Translations under genes and position numbers: made by a program
NCBI RefSeq assembly: GCF_001467695.1
Contig: NZ_LNYE01000023.1
Span: 1-64,000, forward strand
Reading direction: 5' to 3'
Source: Legionella gratiana
GTDB taxonomy: Bacteria > Pseudomonadota > Gammaproteobacteria > Legionellales > Legionellaceae
DNA: 64,000 nt
Shown: in pieces, positions 53,581 through 63,177 of the stretch
Layout: each line of letters starts with the position of its first letter
How positions within the stretch are numbered: position 1 is the first letter of the stretch
The notes under the pieces: model-generated
Databases searched by the model: none
Told to the model about the DNA's origin: nothing
The model's input: only the letters and a program-made list of their open reading frames with translations

Positions 53581-55803
53581 CTATACGGATTGCAACTTCT
53601 TCCCCCTAAAACAAATTGGATTATTGATTTGCCCTTGGGTAGGCAAAGTAATTTGTACCATGCCGCAAGTATCTGTTCTGTAAAAGGGAATATTTAATTT
53701 TCTCATGGTTGCTAAAGTCTTAGTATGAGGGAAGTGAAAGCGATTATCAAAACCTAAAGAGGCTATAGCATAGCGGGGGGCAACCTCTAATAAGAATCGA
53801 TAGGATGAAGATGTTTTGCTGCCATGATGGGGGAGAAGTAAAACATCGGATGTAAGTCTATTTCCATAAGTTTGTACTAAATAATCTTCAGCTTTTTTTT
53901 CGATATCGCCAGTTAATAGTACACGTCCGGCATGTGTTCTTATTTGTAGAATACAAGAGCTGTTATTCTTTTCTCTAAAAGCGATTTTAATTGGTAAGAA
54001 GCGAAAAGATACACCATCCCATTTCCAGGGAGGGTAATCATGGCATCTTAAACCATGATGATAGAAACGAGGCTCATTGACTAAAAGTCGTTCTACCTGC
54101 ATCCCTTTCTCCAGAGAATTAAGCCCTCCACGATGATCTTGATCAGGATGACTCACAACTATGGTATCAATTTTTTTGATGCCTAATGTTTTAAGATAAG
54201 GCAAAATAACCATTGTTCCTAAATCATTTCCTTGAAAGAAACGATCTCCAGTATCATAAAGCAAAACATGATGTTGCGTTCGGATTGCAACTGCTAAACC
54301 TTGTCCTACGTCCAAAACATCAATTTTTGCCTCGCCGAATTGAATCATTGTCTGTGGTGGAAAAAATGGGAGCAATAACCACAAAACAGCGATCCTCTGA
54401 AAGGATTTAATTGGCAATAAAACCCATATCAACAACGCTCCAATTAGGATAGCAGCAAGTTCAATCGAATGAATAGACCAATTGATATTTATAGACGCTA
54501 AGCGTTCTGTCCAAGATAATCCTTGGAACAGTAAGTCGATGAGTAAAGAAAGGGGTTGGATCAATAATTTTGCGATACTTAAGGAGCTTACCGTCATAGT
54601 GACCAATGCTAAGGGAACAATGAGTAATCCAACTAGGGGTATTGCGAATAGGTTTGCAATAAATCCATTAATTGAACCATACTCATACCAATATAAGGTT
54701 AAGGGCATTAGCCCAATTAAACAGCTTAACTGTAGTGCTAAAGAGCCTTTATATCCTTTTAAGCACCAACGTTGTTGCGTTAAAAGCAAGCAAGCTACTG
54801 CAAGAAAAGAAAAATAGAATCCTTGCATAAATACTGTATGCGGCTCAATCAATAAAACACCAAATAACGCATAACGCCATACTTGCCAAGCGGTAAAACG
54901 CTGTTGGCCCAAACTATAGAGCGTATAAAAAAAACATCCAATAAGAGCTCTTTGCACAGGAGGAGCAAAACCTGCTAAAAAGGCATATCCTAAAGCAGCT
55001 AGAAGACCACCGATACTGGCAATATAAGGTGCAGGAATATATAAACAAAGGCGATAACTTCGAGTCCATAACCAACGTAGTAGCCAATAAACGATACCTG
55101 AAATTAAGGTAATGTGCTCACCTGAAATGCCAAATAAATGAGTTGTGCCCGTACGTCTAAATAAATCCCAACTCTCTTGGTTGATATGGGTTGTTAGGTT
55201 TAAAGTTAAGGCTTCTACAATTCCCGCAGTTTTTTGATCAGGTGCTAACAGGTTAAGTTGATTGCTTAATTGTTCTCTAAATTCCAGCCAACTGAACGAT
55301 GAAGATGATTTGGGAAGCAACTTATTGCCTGTAGAATGAATATAACCAGTCCATATGATGTGGCGTGTTGTAAGCGAACGCACGTAATCCATACTTCCTG
55401 GATTAAGGTAATTTCTAGGTTTTTTTAATTTTACATTAAATTTCCATCGTTGCCCTGAACGTACTTTTGGTGCTTTATTATACCATGCTAATTGCACGAT
55501 CCCTTGTGCTGGATGATTATCATATTGTTCTAATGCAAATAAAAAAAGTGTTTTAAATGGACTCTGATCCGGTATTGAGGTAATGGTTCCTTGAACACTA
55601 ACTTGGGGTATCACATCCACATCAGGTATTCCTTTAGGTAGGTTTTGTGATTGATGCAGCGATGAGACAATGATGCCTAAAATAAAAAACAAAATATTCG
55701 AATATTTTGGAATAATGAAAAAAATAAAGAACAGAATTAGAGGTAAGAATATATATGAGGTATACCGATAAAGTATGCCTATAAAAAAGCAAAAAATTTC
55801 CAT
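53581..55803 (-). CDS. comEC: DNA internalisation competence protein ComEC/Rec2
   Basis: 740 residues. An N-terminal region with hydrophobic helices and an extracytoplasmic OB-like segment (about 65-160), the competence membrane domain (GISGEHITLISG near 225 to about 450), and a C-terminal metallo-beta-lactamase-like domain with IVVSHPDQDHRGGLNSLE near 555. ComEC forms the inner-membrane channel for single-stranded DNA in natural transformation, fitting the pilus genes at the right end. Full length and intact. Confidence 0.95.
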   Translation of the reverse strand: MEIFCFFIGILYRYTSYIFLPLILFFIFFIIPKYSNILFFILGIIVSSLHQSQNLPKGIPDVDVIPQVSVQGTITSIPDQSPFKTLFLFALEQYDNHPAQGIVQLAWYNKAPKVRSGQRWKFNVKLKKPRNYLNPGSMDYVRSLTTRHIIWTGYIHSTGNKLLPKSSSSFSWLEFREQLSNQLNLLAPDQKTAGIVEALTLNLTTHINQESWDLFRRTGTTHLFGISGEHITLISGIVYWLLRWLWTRSYRLCLYIPAPYIASIGGLLAALGYAFLAGFAPPVQRALIGCFFYTLYSLGQQRFTAWQVWRYALFGVLLIEPHTVFMQGFYFSFLAVACLLLTQQRWCLKGYKGSLALQLSCLIGLMPLTLYWYEYGSINGFIANLFAIPLVGLLIVPLALVTMTVSSLSIAKLLIQPLSLLIDLLFQGLSWTERLASININWSIHSIELAAILIGALLIWVLLPIKSFQRIAVLWLLLPFFPPQTMIQFGEAKIDVLDVGQGLAVAIRTQHHVLLYDTGDRFFQGNDLGTMVILPYLKTLGIKKIDTIVVSHPDQDHRGGLNSLEKGMQVERLLVNEPRFYHHGLRCHDYPPWKWDGVSFRFLPIKIAFREKNNSSCILQIRTHAGRVLLTGDIEKKAEDYLVQTYGNRLTSDVLLLPHHGSKTSSSYRFLLEVAPRYAIASLGFDNRFHFPHTKTLATMRKLNIPFYRTDTCGMVQITLPTQGQINNPICFRGKKLQSV

Positions 55804-55943
55804 TTTATTTCTAAGTTGGACTGTCCCTTAGAGGCAGATGGTAGAGAGTTAAGCGATGTTTGTAAAGTACAAATGGAAGGTTTACTAGACAACAGAGGAG
55901 TCAGCAGTGATAATTAGCGTTTTTTTGTATTTAATCACAGCAC

Positions 55944-57038
55944 ATGACAACACCCCTTATTGAAATCAGGCATGTTTATAAATCCTATGGCAACACTTCA
56001 ATTTTGAATGATATTTCTTTAAGTGTTAATCACGGAGAATTTTTGACGTTACTTGGTCCTTCTGGTTGTGGAAAAACTACGCTACTACGTCTTATTTCTG
56101 GCTTTGAAAGTCCCACTCAAGGGGAAATTTATATTAATGGCCAATGTGTTAATCGTTTGCCTCCGCAAAAACGTGATGTACATACCGTTTTTCAAAGTTA
56201 TGCACTTTTCCCGCATTTATCTGTATATGAAAATGTGGCTTTTGCTTTGCGATGCAAGAAAGTTCCCAATCCAGAAATTGAAGCACGAGTTTTTGATGCT
56301 TTAAGGTTAGTCCAACTTCAGGATTTTTCAGAACGTAATATCAAGCAACTTAGTGGTGGGCAGCAGCAACGTGTTGCTATTGCACGAGCGATTATTAATA
56401 GACCGCAAGTGTTGTTATTAGATGAACCATTAAGTTCTCTTGATTATCGACTTAGAAAAGCCATGCAATCTGAATTAAAGCAGTTACAGAAAACGTTGAA
56501 TATGACATTTATTTTTGTTACTCATGATCAAGAAGAAGCTTTGTCTATGTCGGATCGGATTGTTGTCTTTAATCATGGTCACATGGAACAAATAGGAACC
56601 CCTAAATGTGTTTATGAAACGCCCGCGAATCTCTATGTAGCCAAATTTATTGGTGAAGCTAACATATTCGATGTTCAGGTTCATTCACGAGAAGATGCGA
56701 ATCTTATTACTTTTGTCGAAGGTATACCTTTGCTTTGTAAAAACAGTGGGAATTATGAGATTGGTGATCGAATTCATTTAATTGTACGCCCCGAAGATAT
56801 TCGTGTTTGGAGTTTATCTGAAGTGGACAAGACCGAGAGTATGTTACCGGGGCGTATCGCCGATATTATTTATAAAGGTTCAACCGTAGATTTGAAGGTT
56901 ATACTCCCATCGGGAAAAATGATTCATGCTTCAGAGTTTTTTGATGAAGATGATGATAAATTAGAGTACACACTCAATGAACATGTTTGGGTGCAATGGT
57001 TATCGGGTTGGGAGGTTTTATTGCCTTATGAAGACTAG
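55944..57038 (+). CDS. potA: spermidine/putrescine ABC transporter ATP-binding protein
   Basis: 364 residues. Walker A GPSGCGKTT, signature LSGGQQQRVAIARA, Walker B VLLLDEPLSSLD, H-loop VTHDQEEA, then a C-terminal OB/TOBE domain. Order and homology of the next three genes make it PotA, which powers uptake of polyamines. Its end overlaps potB by 11 bases. Confidence 0.95.
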   Translation: MTTPLIEIRHVYKSYGNTSILNDISLSVNHGEFLTLLGPSGCGKTTLLRLISGFESPTQGEIYINGQCVNRLPPQKRDVHTVFQSYALFPHLSVYENVAFALRCKKVPNPEIEARVFDALRLVQLQDFSERNIKQLSGGQQQRVAIARAIINRPQVLLLDEPLSSLDYRLRKAMQSELKQLQKTLNMTFIFVTHDQEEALSMSDRIVVFNHGHMEQIGTPKCVYETPANLYVAKFIGEANIFDVQVHSREDANLITFVEGIPLLCKNSGNYEIGDRIHLIVRPEDIRVWSLSEVDKTESMLPGRIADIIYKGSTVDLKVILPSGKMIHASEFFDEDDDKLEYTLNEHVWVQWLSGWEVLLPYED

Positions 57039-57852
57039 ATCTATTGCTCTTAACATACTGTATTTTTGGTTGATTCTTTTTGGTGTTATTCCTCTTCTGA
57101 TGATGGTTGTTTCAAGTGTTCTCTCTAAAGACAGCCTTCATCTTGTTGCTTTTCCTTTAACATTTGAAAATTATGCAGATTTATTTACTTCGATTTTTGC
57201 AAAAATTTTTTTTCGTTCATTGTTGATTGCCTGTATTGCTACCTTATTATGCCTGCTCATTGCTTATCCTTTTAGTTATTTAATGATTAAATCAAAACGC
57301 CAATCGATTTTGTTATTGTTGATTTTTATCCCTTTTTGGACCAGCTCTTTGATAAGAACTTATTCATTAATCGCTATCCTTAAATATAAAGGTGTTTTAA
57401 ATGCAATCTTATTGAAATTACATATAATTCATGAACCTTTATCCTTATTGTATACGAATTTTGCGGTAATTATTGGTTTGGTCTACAATCTGTTTCCTTT
57501 TATGGTGCTTCCTATTTTTACTAACATGGAACGATTTGATTTCAGATTATTTGAGGCAGCTCGAGATCTGGGGGCAAATAAGTGGTTTATTTTTACGCGA
57601 GTATTTTTGCCCAATACGGCACCGGGGATTTTAGCAGGGTGCTTATTAGTTCTATTACCTGCAATGACTCTGTTTTATATTCCAAATGTGTTGGGAGGAG
57701 CTCGATCTATTTTATTAGGTAACTTAATTCAAAATGAGTTTCTTGTTTTAAGCAATTGGCCTCAAGGCTCGGCCACTAGTGTACTACTTACATTTTTACT
57801 GTTGTTGTTGCTGTTTTTTTTCCGACGCCAGAAAAATGAGGTTATTCGATGA
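57028..57852 (+). CDS. potB: spermidine/putrescine ABC transporter permease PotB
   Basis: 274 residues from the ATG at 57028 (MKTRSIALN), which overlaps the potA end; a frame back to 56977 only reads potA sequence. Six membrane helices. The coupling motif EAARDLGANKWFIFTRVFLPNTAPGI (split here as EAARDLGANKWFIF and VFLPNTAPGI) is the EAA loop. Works with PotC as the membrane pore. Confidence 0.92.
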   Translation: MKTRSIALNILYFWLILFGVIPLLMMVVSSVLSKDSLHLVAFPLTFENYADLFTSIFAKIFFRSLLIACIATLLCLLIAYPFSYLMIKSKRQSILLLLIFIPFWTSSLIRTYSLIAILKYKGVLNAILLKLHIIHEPLSLLYTNFAVIIGLVYNLFPFMVLPIFTNMERFDFRLFEAARDLGANKWFIFTRVFLPNTAPGILAGCLLVLLPAMTLFYIPNVLGGARSILLGNLIQNEFLVLSNWPQGSATSVLLTFLLLLLLFFFRRQKNEVIR

Positions 57853-58616
57853 AAATATTCATGCAACGCCTTTTTCTTTTTTTTGTCTATGGTTCACTTT
57901 ATAGTCCAATTGTAATATTGGTATTATATTCCATTAATGATGCTAAGTTTTCACTGCAATGGCATGGTTTTTCCTTAAGATGGTATTATGAACTTTTTCG
58001 TGATCGAGGTTTATGGTCTGCTTTTTTTAATTCCGTCTTGCTTGGTTTGAGCTCGGCATTAATCGCAACCACCATGGGTTTGCTGGCATCCATTCATTTA
58101 TTTTTATTTCGTTCAAAACGTCGTCAAATTTTACATACTTTATTACTGTTACTTATTATTATCCCTGATTTAGTTCTGGGTGTTGCCTTATTAATTTTCT
58201 TTAATCTTACTAAGATTCCTATTGGCTTTTTAAGTTTATTAATCGCTCATGTTACGTTTTCAATCCCGTTTGTGATATTAACCCTTAATGCTCGGATCAA
58301 TACGTTAAATCCTAATATTTATTTTGGTGCATTAGATTTGGGTGCTAGCCGTTATGTTGCACTTACTAAAATCTTGCTTCCTTTACTCTGGCCTGCTGTT
58401 TTAAGTGTTTTTCTTTTAAGTTTTACTTTATCATTTGATGATGTCATCATCAGTTATTTTGTGGCAGGCCCTGATTTTTCTATTTTGCCTTTAACCATTT
58501 ATTCATTAGTACGTACTGGAGTTACCCCAGAGTTGAATGCTTTGTGTTCGATCATCTTTATTCTATCCATGATTTTAGTCATTATTTCGCATCGATTATC
58601 AGGAAAACTGGTATGA
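57849..58616 (+). CDS. potC: spermidine/putrescine ABC transporter permease PotC
   Basis: 255 residues with six membrane helices and the EAA-type loop GALDLGASRYVALTKILLPL. Overlaps potB by four bases (ATGA) and potD similarly, so the four genes are one operon. Together with PotB it forms the permease of the polyamine importer. Confidence 0.92.
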   Translation: MKIFMQRLFLFFVYGSLYSPIVILVLYSINDAKFSLQWHGFSLRWYYELFRDRGLWSAFFNSVLLGLSSALIATTMGLLASIHLFLFRSKRRQILHTLLLLLIIIPDLVLGVALLIFFNLTKIPIGFLSLLIAHVTFSIPFVILTLNARINTLNPNIYFGALDLGASRYVALTKILLPLLWPAVLSVFLLSFTLSFDDVIISYFVAGPDFSILPLTIYSLVRTGVTPELNALCSIIFILSMILVIISHRLSGKLV

Positions 58617-59638
58617 ATTATCGCTTATTTTTATTGCTCTTCTTTTTTACGTCAAAGATTTTTTCCAGTCCAGTTGTTAATGTTTATGTTTGGGGTGGTG
58701 AAATTCCTAAAAGTTTAATTCAACAATTTGAACAAGAATCTGGAGTCAAGGTTAATTTTTCAACCTATGACAGTAATGAAACGATGTACGCTAAGTTAAA
58801 GGCAAGTCAACAAACAATTTATGATGTTATTCTTCCCTCTGCTTATTTTGTGGAACGGATGAAAAGGCAGGGTATGCTAGAGCCGCTCGATCATCAACAA
58901 CTTCCAAATCTTCATAACGTGGATAAACGTTTTGTTAATAATGATTATGATCGGGATAATCATTATAGTGTGCCTATTATATGGGGTGCTACGGGTATTT
59001 TTTTTAACAGTAATGCTATACGTCAACCACCAAAAATTTGGAATGAGTTGTGGGATAAAAAATGGCGTAATCAACTGATGCTCTTAGATGATTCGCGTGA
59101 AGTATTTGCGATTGCCTTGATGAGTTTGGGATTTGATCCAAATGATAATAATCCAGAGCATATTAAAAAAGCTTATGAACATTTATTGCAACTTGTACCT
59201 AATATTAAATTATTTGCAAGTGACAGTATTCAGGCAATTATTATTGATGAGGATGCGCTCGTTGGATCCGCATGGAATGGTGACGCATTTAAAGCCAAGG
59301 CTGAAAATAAGGCTATTGAGTTTGTTTACCCTGCAGATGGTTTTGTGATTTGGGTAGATTGTCTCGCAATCCCTAAAAATCCCCCACATCTCAAAGAAGC
59401 ACTGCAATTTATTAATTTTATGCTTAAAGCTGAAGCAAGCGCACAAATAGCATTAAAGGAAGGGCATGCCATTACTAATGCAAAAGGTCGTGCTTTATTG
59501 CCTTTATCGATTAAAGATAATCCCATGCTTTATCCCTCAGAAGAAATCATGAAAAAAGGTCAATTCCAGCGAGATGTTGGAGAGGATACACTGATGCTTT
59601 ATAACCGGTACTGGGAGCAATTAAAGTTAGCCTTTTAG
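58613..59638 (+). CDS. potD: spermidine/putrescine-binding protein PotD
   Basis: 341 residues from ATG 58613 (MNYRLFLLLFFFTSKIFSS signal peptide); the stop of potC overlaps it as ATGA. The mature part begins VVNVYVWGGEIPKSLIQQF, typical of polyamine-binding proteins, with the SAWNGDAF and YDVILPSAYFV segments of the ligand cleft. Delivers spermidine or putrescine from the periplasm to PotBC. Confidence 0.92.
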   Translation: MNYRLFLLLFFFTSKIFSSPVVNVYVWGGEIPKSLIQQFEQESGVKVNFSTYDSNETMYAKLKASQQTIYDVILPSAYFVERMKRQGMLEPLDHQQLPNLHNVDKRFVNNDYDRDNHYSVPIIWGATGIFFNSNAIRQPPKIWNELWDKKWRNQLMLLDDSREVFAIALMSLGFDPNDNNPEHIKKAYEHLLQLVPNIKLFASDSIQAIIIDEDALVGSAWNGDAFKAKAENKAIEFVYPADGFVIWVDCLAIPKNPPHLKEALQFINFMLKAEASAQIALKEGHAITNAKGRALLPLSIKDNPMLYPSEEIMKKGQFQRDVGEDTLMLYNRYWEQLKLAF

Positions 59639-59818
59639 TGTTTCTTTGATCCAATACTTGATTTACCTACATCCTATTTTGTCTCCCACTGCCTAGAGTG
59701 CGTTGATATTCCATATTGTTCATATTGTTCATTTCTTAATAAAACCTTAATGTTTCTATATTACACTTTGGGCTCAAACTTTAATCAAGTTGTGTTTTAT
59801 AATAGTTAGGAGCTTTTT

Positions 59819-60499
59819 ATGCCTAAGGCGTTCACCCATTTATGTAAAAATGTTAATCTGAGTTTGTATGATAATACCCTCACTGTTTATCCTAAATCCA
59901 AGCTTCCACCTCTTCCTCCAATACGTGATGAATTTAGTTTGCTTATGGTTTTATTGTTTTCTCAGATGGATTGTATGAGTGCGAGAATCAATGATATGTT
60001 TGATATGCGAAAAAATGAACTGGGTGTTTATCGTTTTGTACATCGTGATGATTTAGATCATTATTTGTATCATCAAGATACTTTTAGTATGGATGATAAT
60101 CATTATCATGCGCAATTTGAGAAAACCATTGATGAACTTAAATTAGAGGATATTTTAAGCATATTAGAGAAGCACGCTCTGATTTCATCTGAAGAGCATG
60201 AGAGTTTCGTCAAAGCATATCATGAAGCGAATACACTTGATGTTTCAAGTTCGACAAAAAAAGTAGTTAAAGAGCAAGAAAAAAGTGTAGTACTGAAGAG
60301 TGTTACTCTTTTAGAAACACCACCGATGAGAAAGAAAGAAAAAGATGATGAAGTCACTTTCGCGGGGTTTAAAAGAGGATTTTTTGTTACTGTACCCAAG
60401 ACAGTAGTGAAAAAGAATGAAAAACCCAACGTCTCCGACATGAGTGGTGAAACGAATAAAGAAAGCACAGTCCCTGAAATGAGCGGTAATCGATGCTAA
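59819..60499 (+). CDS. hypothetical soluble protein
   Basis: 226 residues with AGGAG 7 bases upstream of the ATG. No signal peptide. A compact N-terminal region (to about 125, Met/Asp/His-rich) is followed by a lysine-rich, likely disordered tail with two similar motifs (VSDMSGETN and VPEMSGN). It ends in GNRC. It could be a secreted effector or a cytoplasmic protein; neither is supported by a domain. Confidence 0.55.
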   Translation: MPKAFTHLCKNVNLSLYDNTLTVYPKSKLPPLPPIRDEFSLLMVLLFSQMDCMSARINDMFDMRKNELGVYRFVHRDDLDHYLYHQDTFSMDDNHYHAQFEKTIDELKLEDILSILEKHALISSEEHESFVKAYHEANTLDVSSSTKKVVKEQEKSVVLKSVTLLETPPMRKKEKDDEVTFAGFKRGFFVTVPKTVVKKNEKPNVSDMSGETNKESTVPEMSGNRC

Positions 60500-60532
60500 T
60501 GGGTTTATGTAATACCATTATTCTTTAAATTT

Positions 60533-60564
60533 CAACGTGTCTTTGTATCATTGAAGACACGTTG
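60533..60564. terminator. terminator hairpin between convergent genes
   Basis: CAACGTGTCTT (60533-60543) and AAGACACGTTG (60554-60564) make a perfect 11-bp stem with a 10-base loop, then TTACCGTTTTT. It lies 34 bp after the stop of the preceding gene and 10 bp beyond the end of pilE, so it may serve both. Confidence 0.65.
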
Positions 60565-60573
60565 TTACCGTTT

Positions 60574-60993
60574 TTATGATGGATTCCAACAAATTGTTTG
60601 AACAGTTCCTGAGGAATCTACTGCGGTTTTTACATTGGTTTGATCAACCGTCATACTCGCACAAGTAGTATCTTTAGTCTGACTTCCTCGTGGCGTTGCA
60701 GTTAGCGTATATGTTGTCGCACCCAAATTAGTTAAGGTGATGCTGTAAAATCCTTGCGCCGATATTTGTGGAAATGTGGGTAAGGAGGCGCATGTGTTGT
60801 AAGAAAAATTTTGGGCATAGCAGCGTTCGAGTAAGATTTGATCGCGTGCAAGTGTTGCCAAAGCGTCAGATCGTCGCGATTTTAGCAAAAAATTCACATA
60901 GGACGGGTAGGCAATCGTAACCAGTATTGCCATAACTAATAAAGCTATCATTAAATCAATTAAGGTAAAACCTTTTCTTCGAGGTTGCTTCAT
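60574..60993 (-). CDS. pilE: type IV pilin-like protein PilE
   Basis: 139 residues with the prepilin leader KQPRRKG and the hydrophobic helix FTLIDLMIALLVMAILVTIAYPSY. Residue +5 is Asp instead of the nearly invariant Glu, confirmed in the DNA (GAT). The C-terminal part has Cys pairs and a TxTA core like PilE minor pilins. It is last in the minor-pilin operon, 23 bp after pilX. Confidence 0.85.
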   Translation of the reverse strand: MKQPRRKGFTLIDLMIALLVMAILVTIAYPSYVNFLLKSRRSDALATLARDQILLERCYAQNFSYNTCASLPTFPQISAQGFYSITLTNLGATTYTLTATPRGSQTKDTTCASMTVDQTNVKTAVDSSGTVQTICWNPS

Positions 60994-61016
60994 TGGTGCA
61001 TCCTTATTGCAGTTAT

Positions 61017-61565
61017 CTATTGCTGTATTCGTATTGTATTTTGCAACATGATTGCTGTATTCACATTGGGACCTAATGAACGCGCAGTGATTCGATAAAT
61101 ATTTGTTACTTTATTCATATTTTGTCCAGGAATACTCACTGAAGGTAGTTTCTCAATAATGTAACTTGCCTGAGTATTAGAATACCCTTGAAAACTATTA
61201 ATTACTGCAGCAGGATTGGACCAGTTGATTGTGCTCCATAATGGAGGATAATTGACATTCAATGTATATAATCCATTATTGTTTTGTAGAAAATTTGTTG
61301 CAGTATAAGTTCCATTTATTAGTTTATTGATTGCTTCATTTAAGGCGCCTTCTGCTTGTTCTAAGCTGATTTCTGTATCGGTTGTATTCGCCGCAATTCG
61401 AATTTGTGTCGTATTTAGTGACACATTTGCAAGCGCTAAAATGGTAATAATAATGAGTAGAATCATAGTCAAAAGGAGAATATAACCTTTTTGCTTTTTT
61501 TTCTCCGTTAACGCTAACTTTATCGTTATCCATTCTAAGAATTTTGATGAAGGAGTAGGGGTCAT
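61017..61565 (-). CDS. pilX: type IV pilus minor pilin PilX
   Basis: 182 residues. After a 27-residue leader with KKKQKGY comes the helix ILLLTMILLIIITILALANV, a PilX pattern without Glu+5, then the SLEQAEGALNEAINKLING segment of the family. It overlaps the pilW stop by four bases (ATGA). Helps start pilus assembly with PilV, PilW and FimU/FimT-type pilins. Confidence 0.8.
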   Translation of the reverse strand: MTPTPSSKFLEWITIKLALTEKKKQKGYILLLTMILLIIITILALANVSLNTTQIRIAANTTDTEISLEQAEGALNEAINKLINGTYTATNFLQNNNGLYTLNVNYPPLWSTINWSNPAAVINSFQGYSNTQASYIIEKLPSVSIPGQNMNKVTNIYRITARSLGPNVNTAIMLQNTIRIQQ

Positions 61566-62629
61566 GAGATGGCATTCCTCAAAGCAATATTGATTTCATA
61601 AACATGACGAAGTCGATTATCGTTGGGGACATTTACTGTAGTACCTAATACCGTGTATTGAGTAGTATTCAAAGTACCCGAAGCGATTTGCCCCTCAATT
61701 AAAAATCCTAGACGAACAGCATAAACTTGAGCCCAGTTTGTTACTGCGTTAGCAGTAACATATTGAGATATGGAACCATTACTGCCAATTCCGTATTCTA
61801 CTTTCATTACTGAAACCCCGGGAACAAGGGGTTGAATTGTCCAACCTGTATTGGTTAAAATTCCTCGCATCAATGCACTTTGTCCACCTTGGCCCTGTCC
61901 TACAAAAAAAGCAGTTTGCTGTAGCGGTATGAATTGAGCCCCTGCCTGGTAGCTCACAAGAAAAGTGGAAGTCCCATTGGCATACACCCCTGTTCCTCCT
62001 GAATGTGATATGCTGGTTCCAGTTGCTCCAGTAATTAGAAAGACCGAAGATGTAGCGCAGTCAGATACAGCTGCAAATTGTCCAGCTACAAGGTTAACCC
62101 CACCCGTGTTTTGAACCGTAAAAGAATTACTGCCTGAATCTATAACAGTTACTGATGCAGGAAAGCTACCCGGCACTGCACCTAGAACGACTAGTACATC
62201 ACTACTGTTTTCAACAGTTCCGACTAATGTAGGATCGAGAGAAGGTAGCCAATCGGCGGCATTGGTACTATTAGCAGGATTACTCTGCGTAATTGTAATG
62301 GGGGAGCTTTGAGTATTGTATCCCATGACTAAGGTTGGATTGGTATTGAGTGAGCCAATAGGATTTGATCCACCTCCATTTAAATTGGATATTGAGCTAC
62401 TTATAGAGCCACATCCTAAAAATCCAGCAGATCGAACAATGGGAGTTAGTAAATTGGCAATGGCATTTTCGGTATTCTGAATGAGGTTTTGTGAGTTAGT
62501 CGTTTTATAAACTTGTGCTTGGGTCACATAAATTTCAATGACTGCATAACTGAGTAAAAGCCCAATAATAGTAGCAATCATTAATTCAATTAAAGAAAAA
62601 CCACGTGGATGTTTTGGATAATTTCTCAT
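61562..62629 (-). CDS. pilW: type IV pilus minor pilin PilW
   Basis: 355 residues with a good class III leader and helix HPRGFSLIELMIATIIGLLL. The large C-terminal domain is Ser/Asn/Gly-rich and contains the long loop region seen in PilW. Overlaps both pilV and pilX by four bases, so translation is coupled. Confidence 0.85.
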   Translation of the reverse strand: MRNYPKHPRGFSLIELMIATIIGLLLSYAVIEIYVTQAQVYKTTNSQNLIQNTENAIANLLTPIVRSAGFLGCGSISSSISNLNGGGSNPIGSLNTNPTLVMGYNTQSSPITITQSNPANSTNAADWLPSLDPTLVGTVENSSDVLVVLGAVPGSFPASVTVIDSGSNSFTVQNTGGVNLVAGQFAAVSDCATSSVFLITGATGTSISHSGGTGVYANGTSTFLVSYQAGAQFIPLQQTAFFVGQGQGGQSALMRGILTNTGWTIQPLVPGVSVMKVEYGIGSNGSISQYVTANAVTNWAQVYAVRLGFLIEGQIASGTLNTTQYTVLGTTVNVPNDNRLRHVYEINIALRNAIS

Positions 62630-63165
62630 AATTGACTTTGGATACTTAGTTGAACATAGTTGGGATTAGTGGATGCTTGGGTGTTACTTGTTCCGACTAG
62701 GTTTTTTGCCAAACTATCGTCCCATTGGACGGTTACTGTAATAATAGTATTGCCTGATGCTCCTGGAGTTGAAGTAATCGAGCCGCTACCATTAGGTAAC
62801 TTGCTAACATCGTAAGTTAGCCAATACCAGGTATCATATGCAGCTAACTGAGTGTTTGAGCATGGTGATTGATTACACATCGTTCCAGGTTGTGGGGGTA
62901 GGATAGGGGCCCCCATACTATTGATATTAGAGATATTATAGTTTCCATTAATTGCTGCTTGATAATTGGCACGTATTTTATCGAATATATTATAAACACT
63001 TTGCACTGCTTGTTGTTTCGCATAGCTTGAATTATTGGCTTTACTCGATAGAATAAGCATACTTGCTATCCCCAACATACCAACAGCTAAAATCATAAAA
63101 GCAACAAGGCCTTCAATTAAGGAAAATCCTTTTTGTTGTATGCTCAAATAACTTACATGATTCAT
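62626..63165 (-). CDS. pilV: type IV pilus minor pilin PilV
   Basis: 179 residues with leader QQKG and helix FSLIEGLVAFMILAVGMLGI, which carries the typical Glu+5. The C-terminal domain has two Cys (CNQSPCSNT) and a VTVQWDDSLAKN segment of the PilV family. Lies 12 bp downstream of fimT. Confidence 0.85.
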   Translation of the reverse strand: MNHVSYLSIQQKGFSLIEGLVAFMILAVGMLGIASMLILSSKANNSSYAKQQAVQSVYNIFDKIRANYQAAINGNYNISNINSMGAPILPPQPGTMCNQSPCSNTQLAAYDTWYWLTYDVSKLPNGSGSITSTPGASGNTIITVTVQWDDSLAKNLVGTSNTQASTNPNYVQLSIQSQL

Positions 63166-63177
63166 GTATATTCTCCT

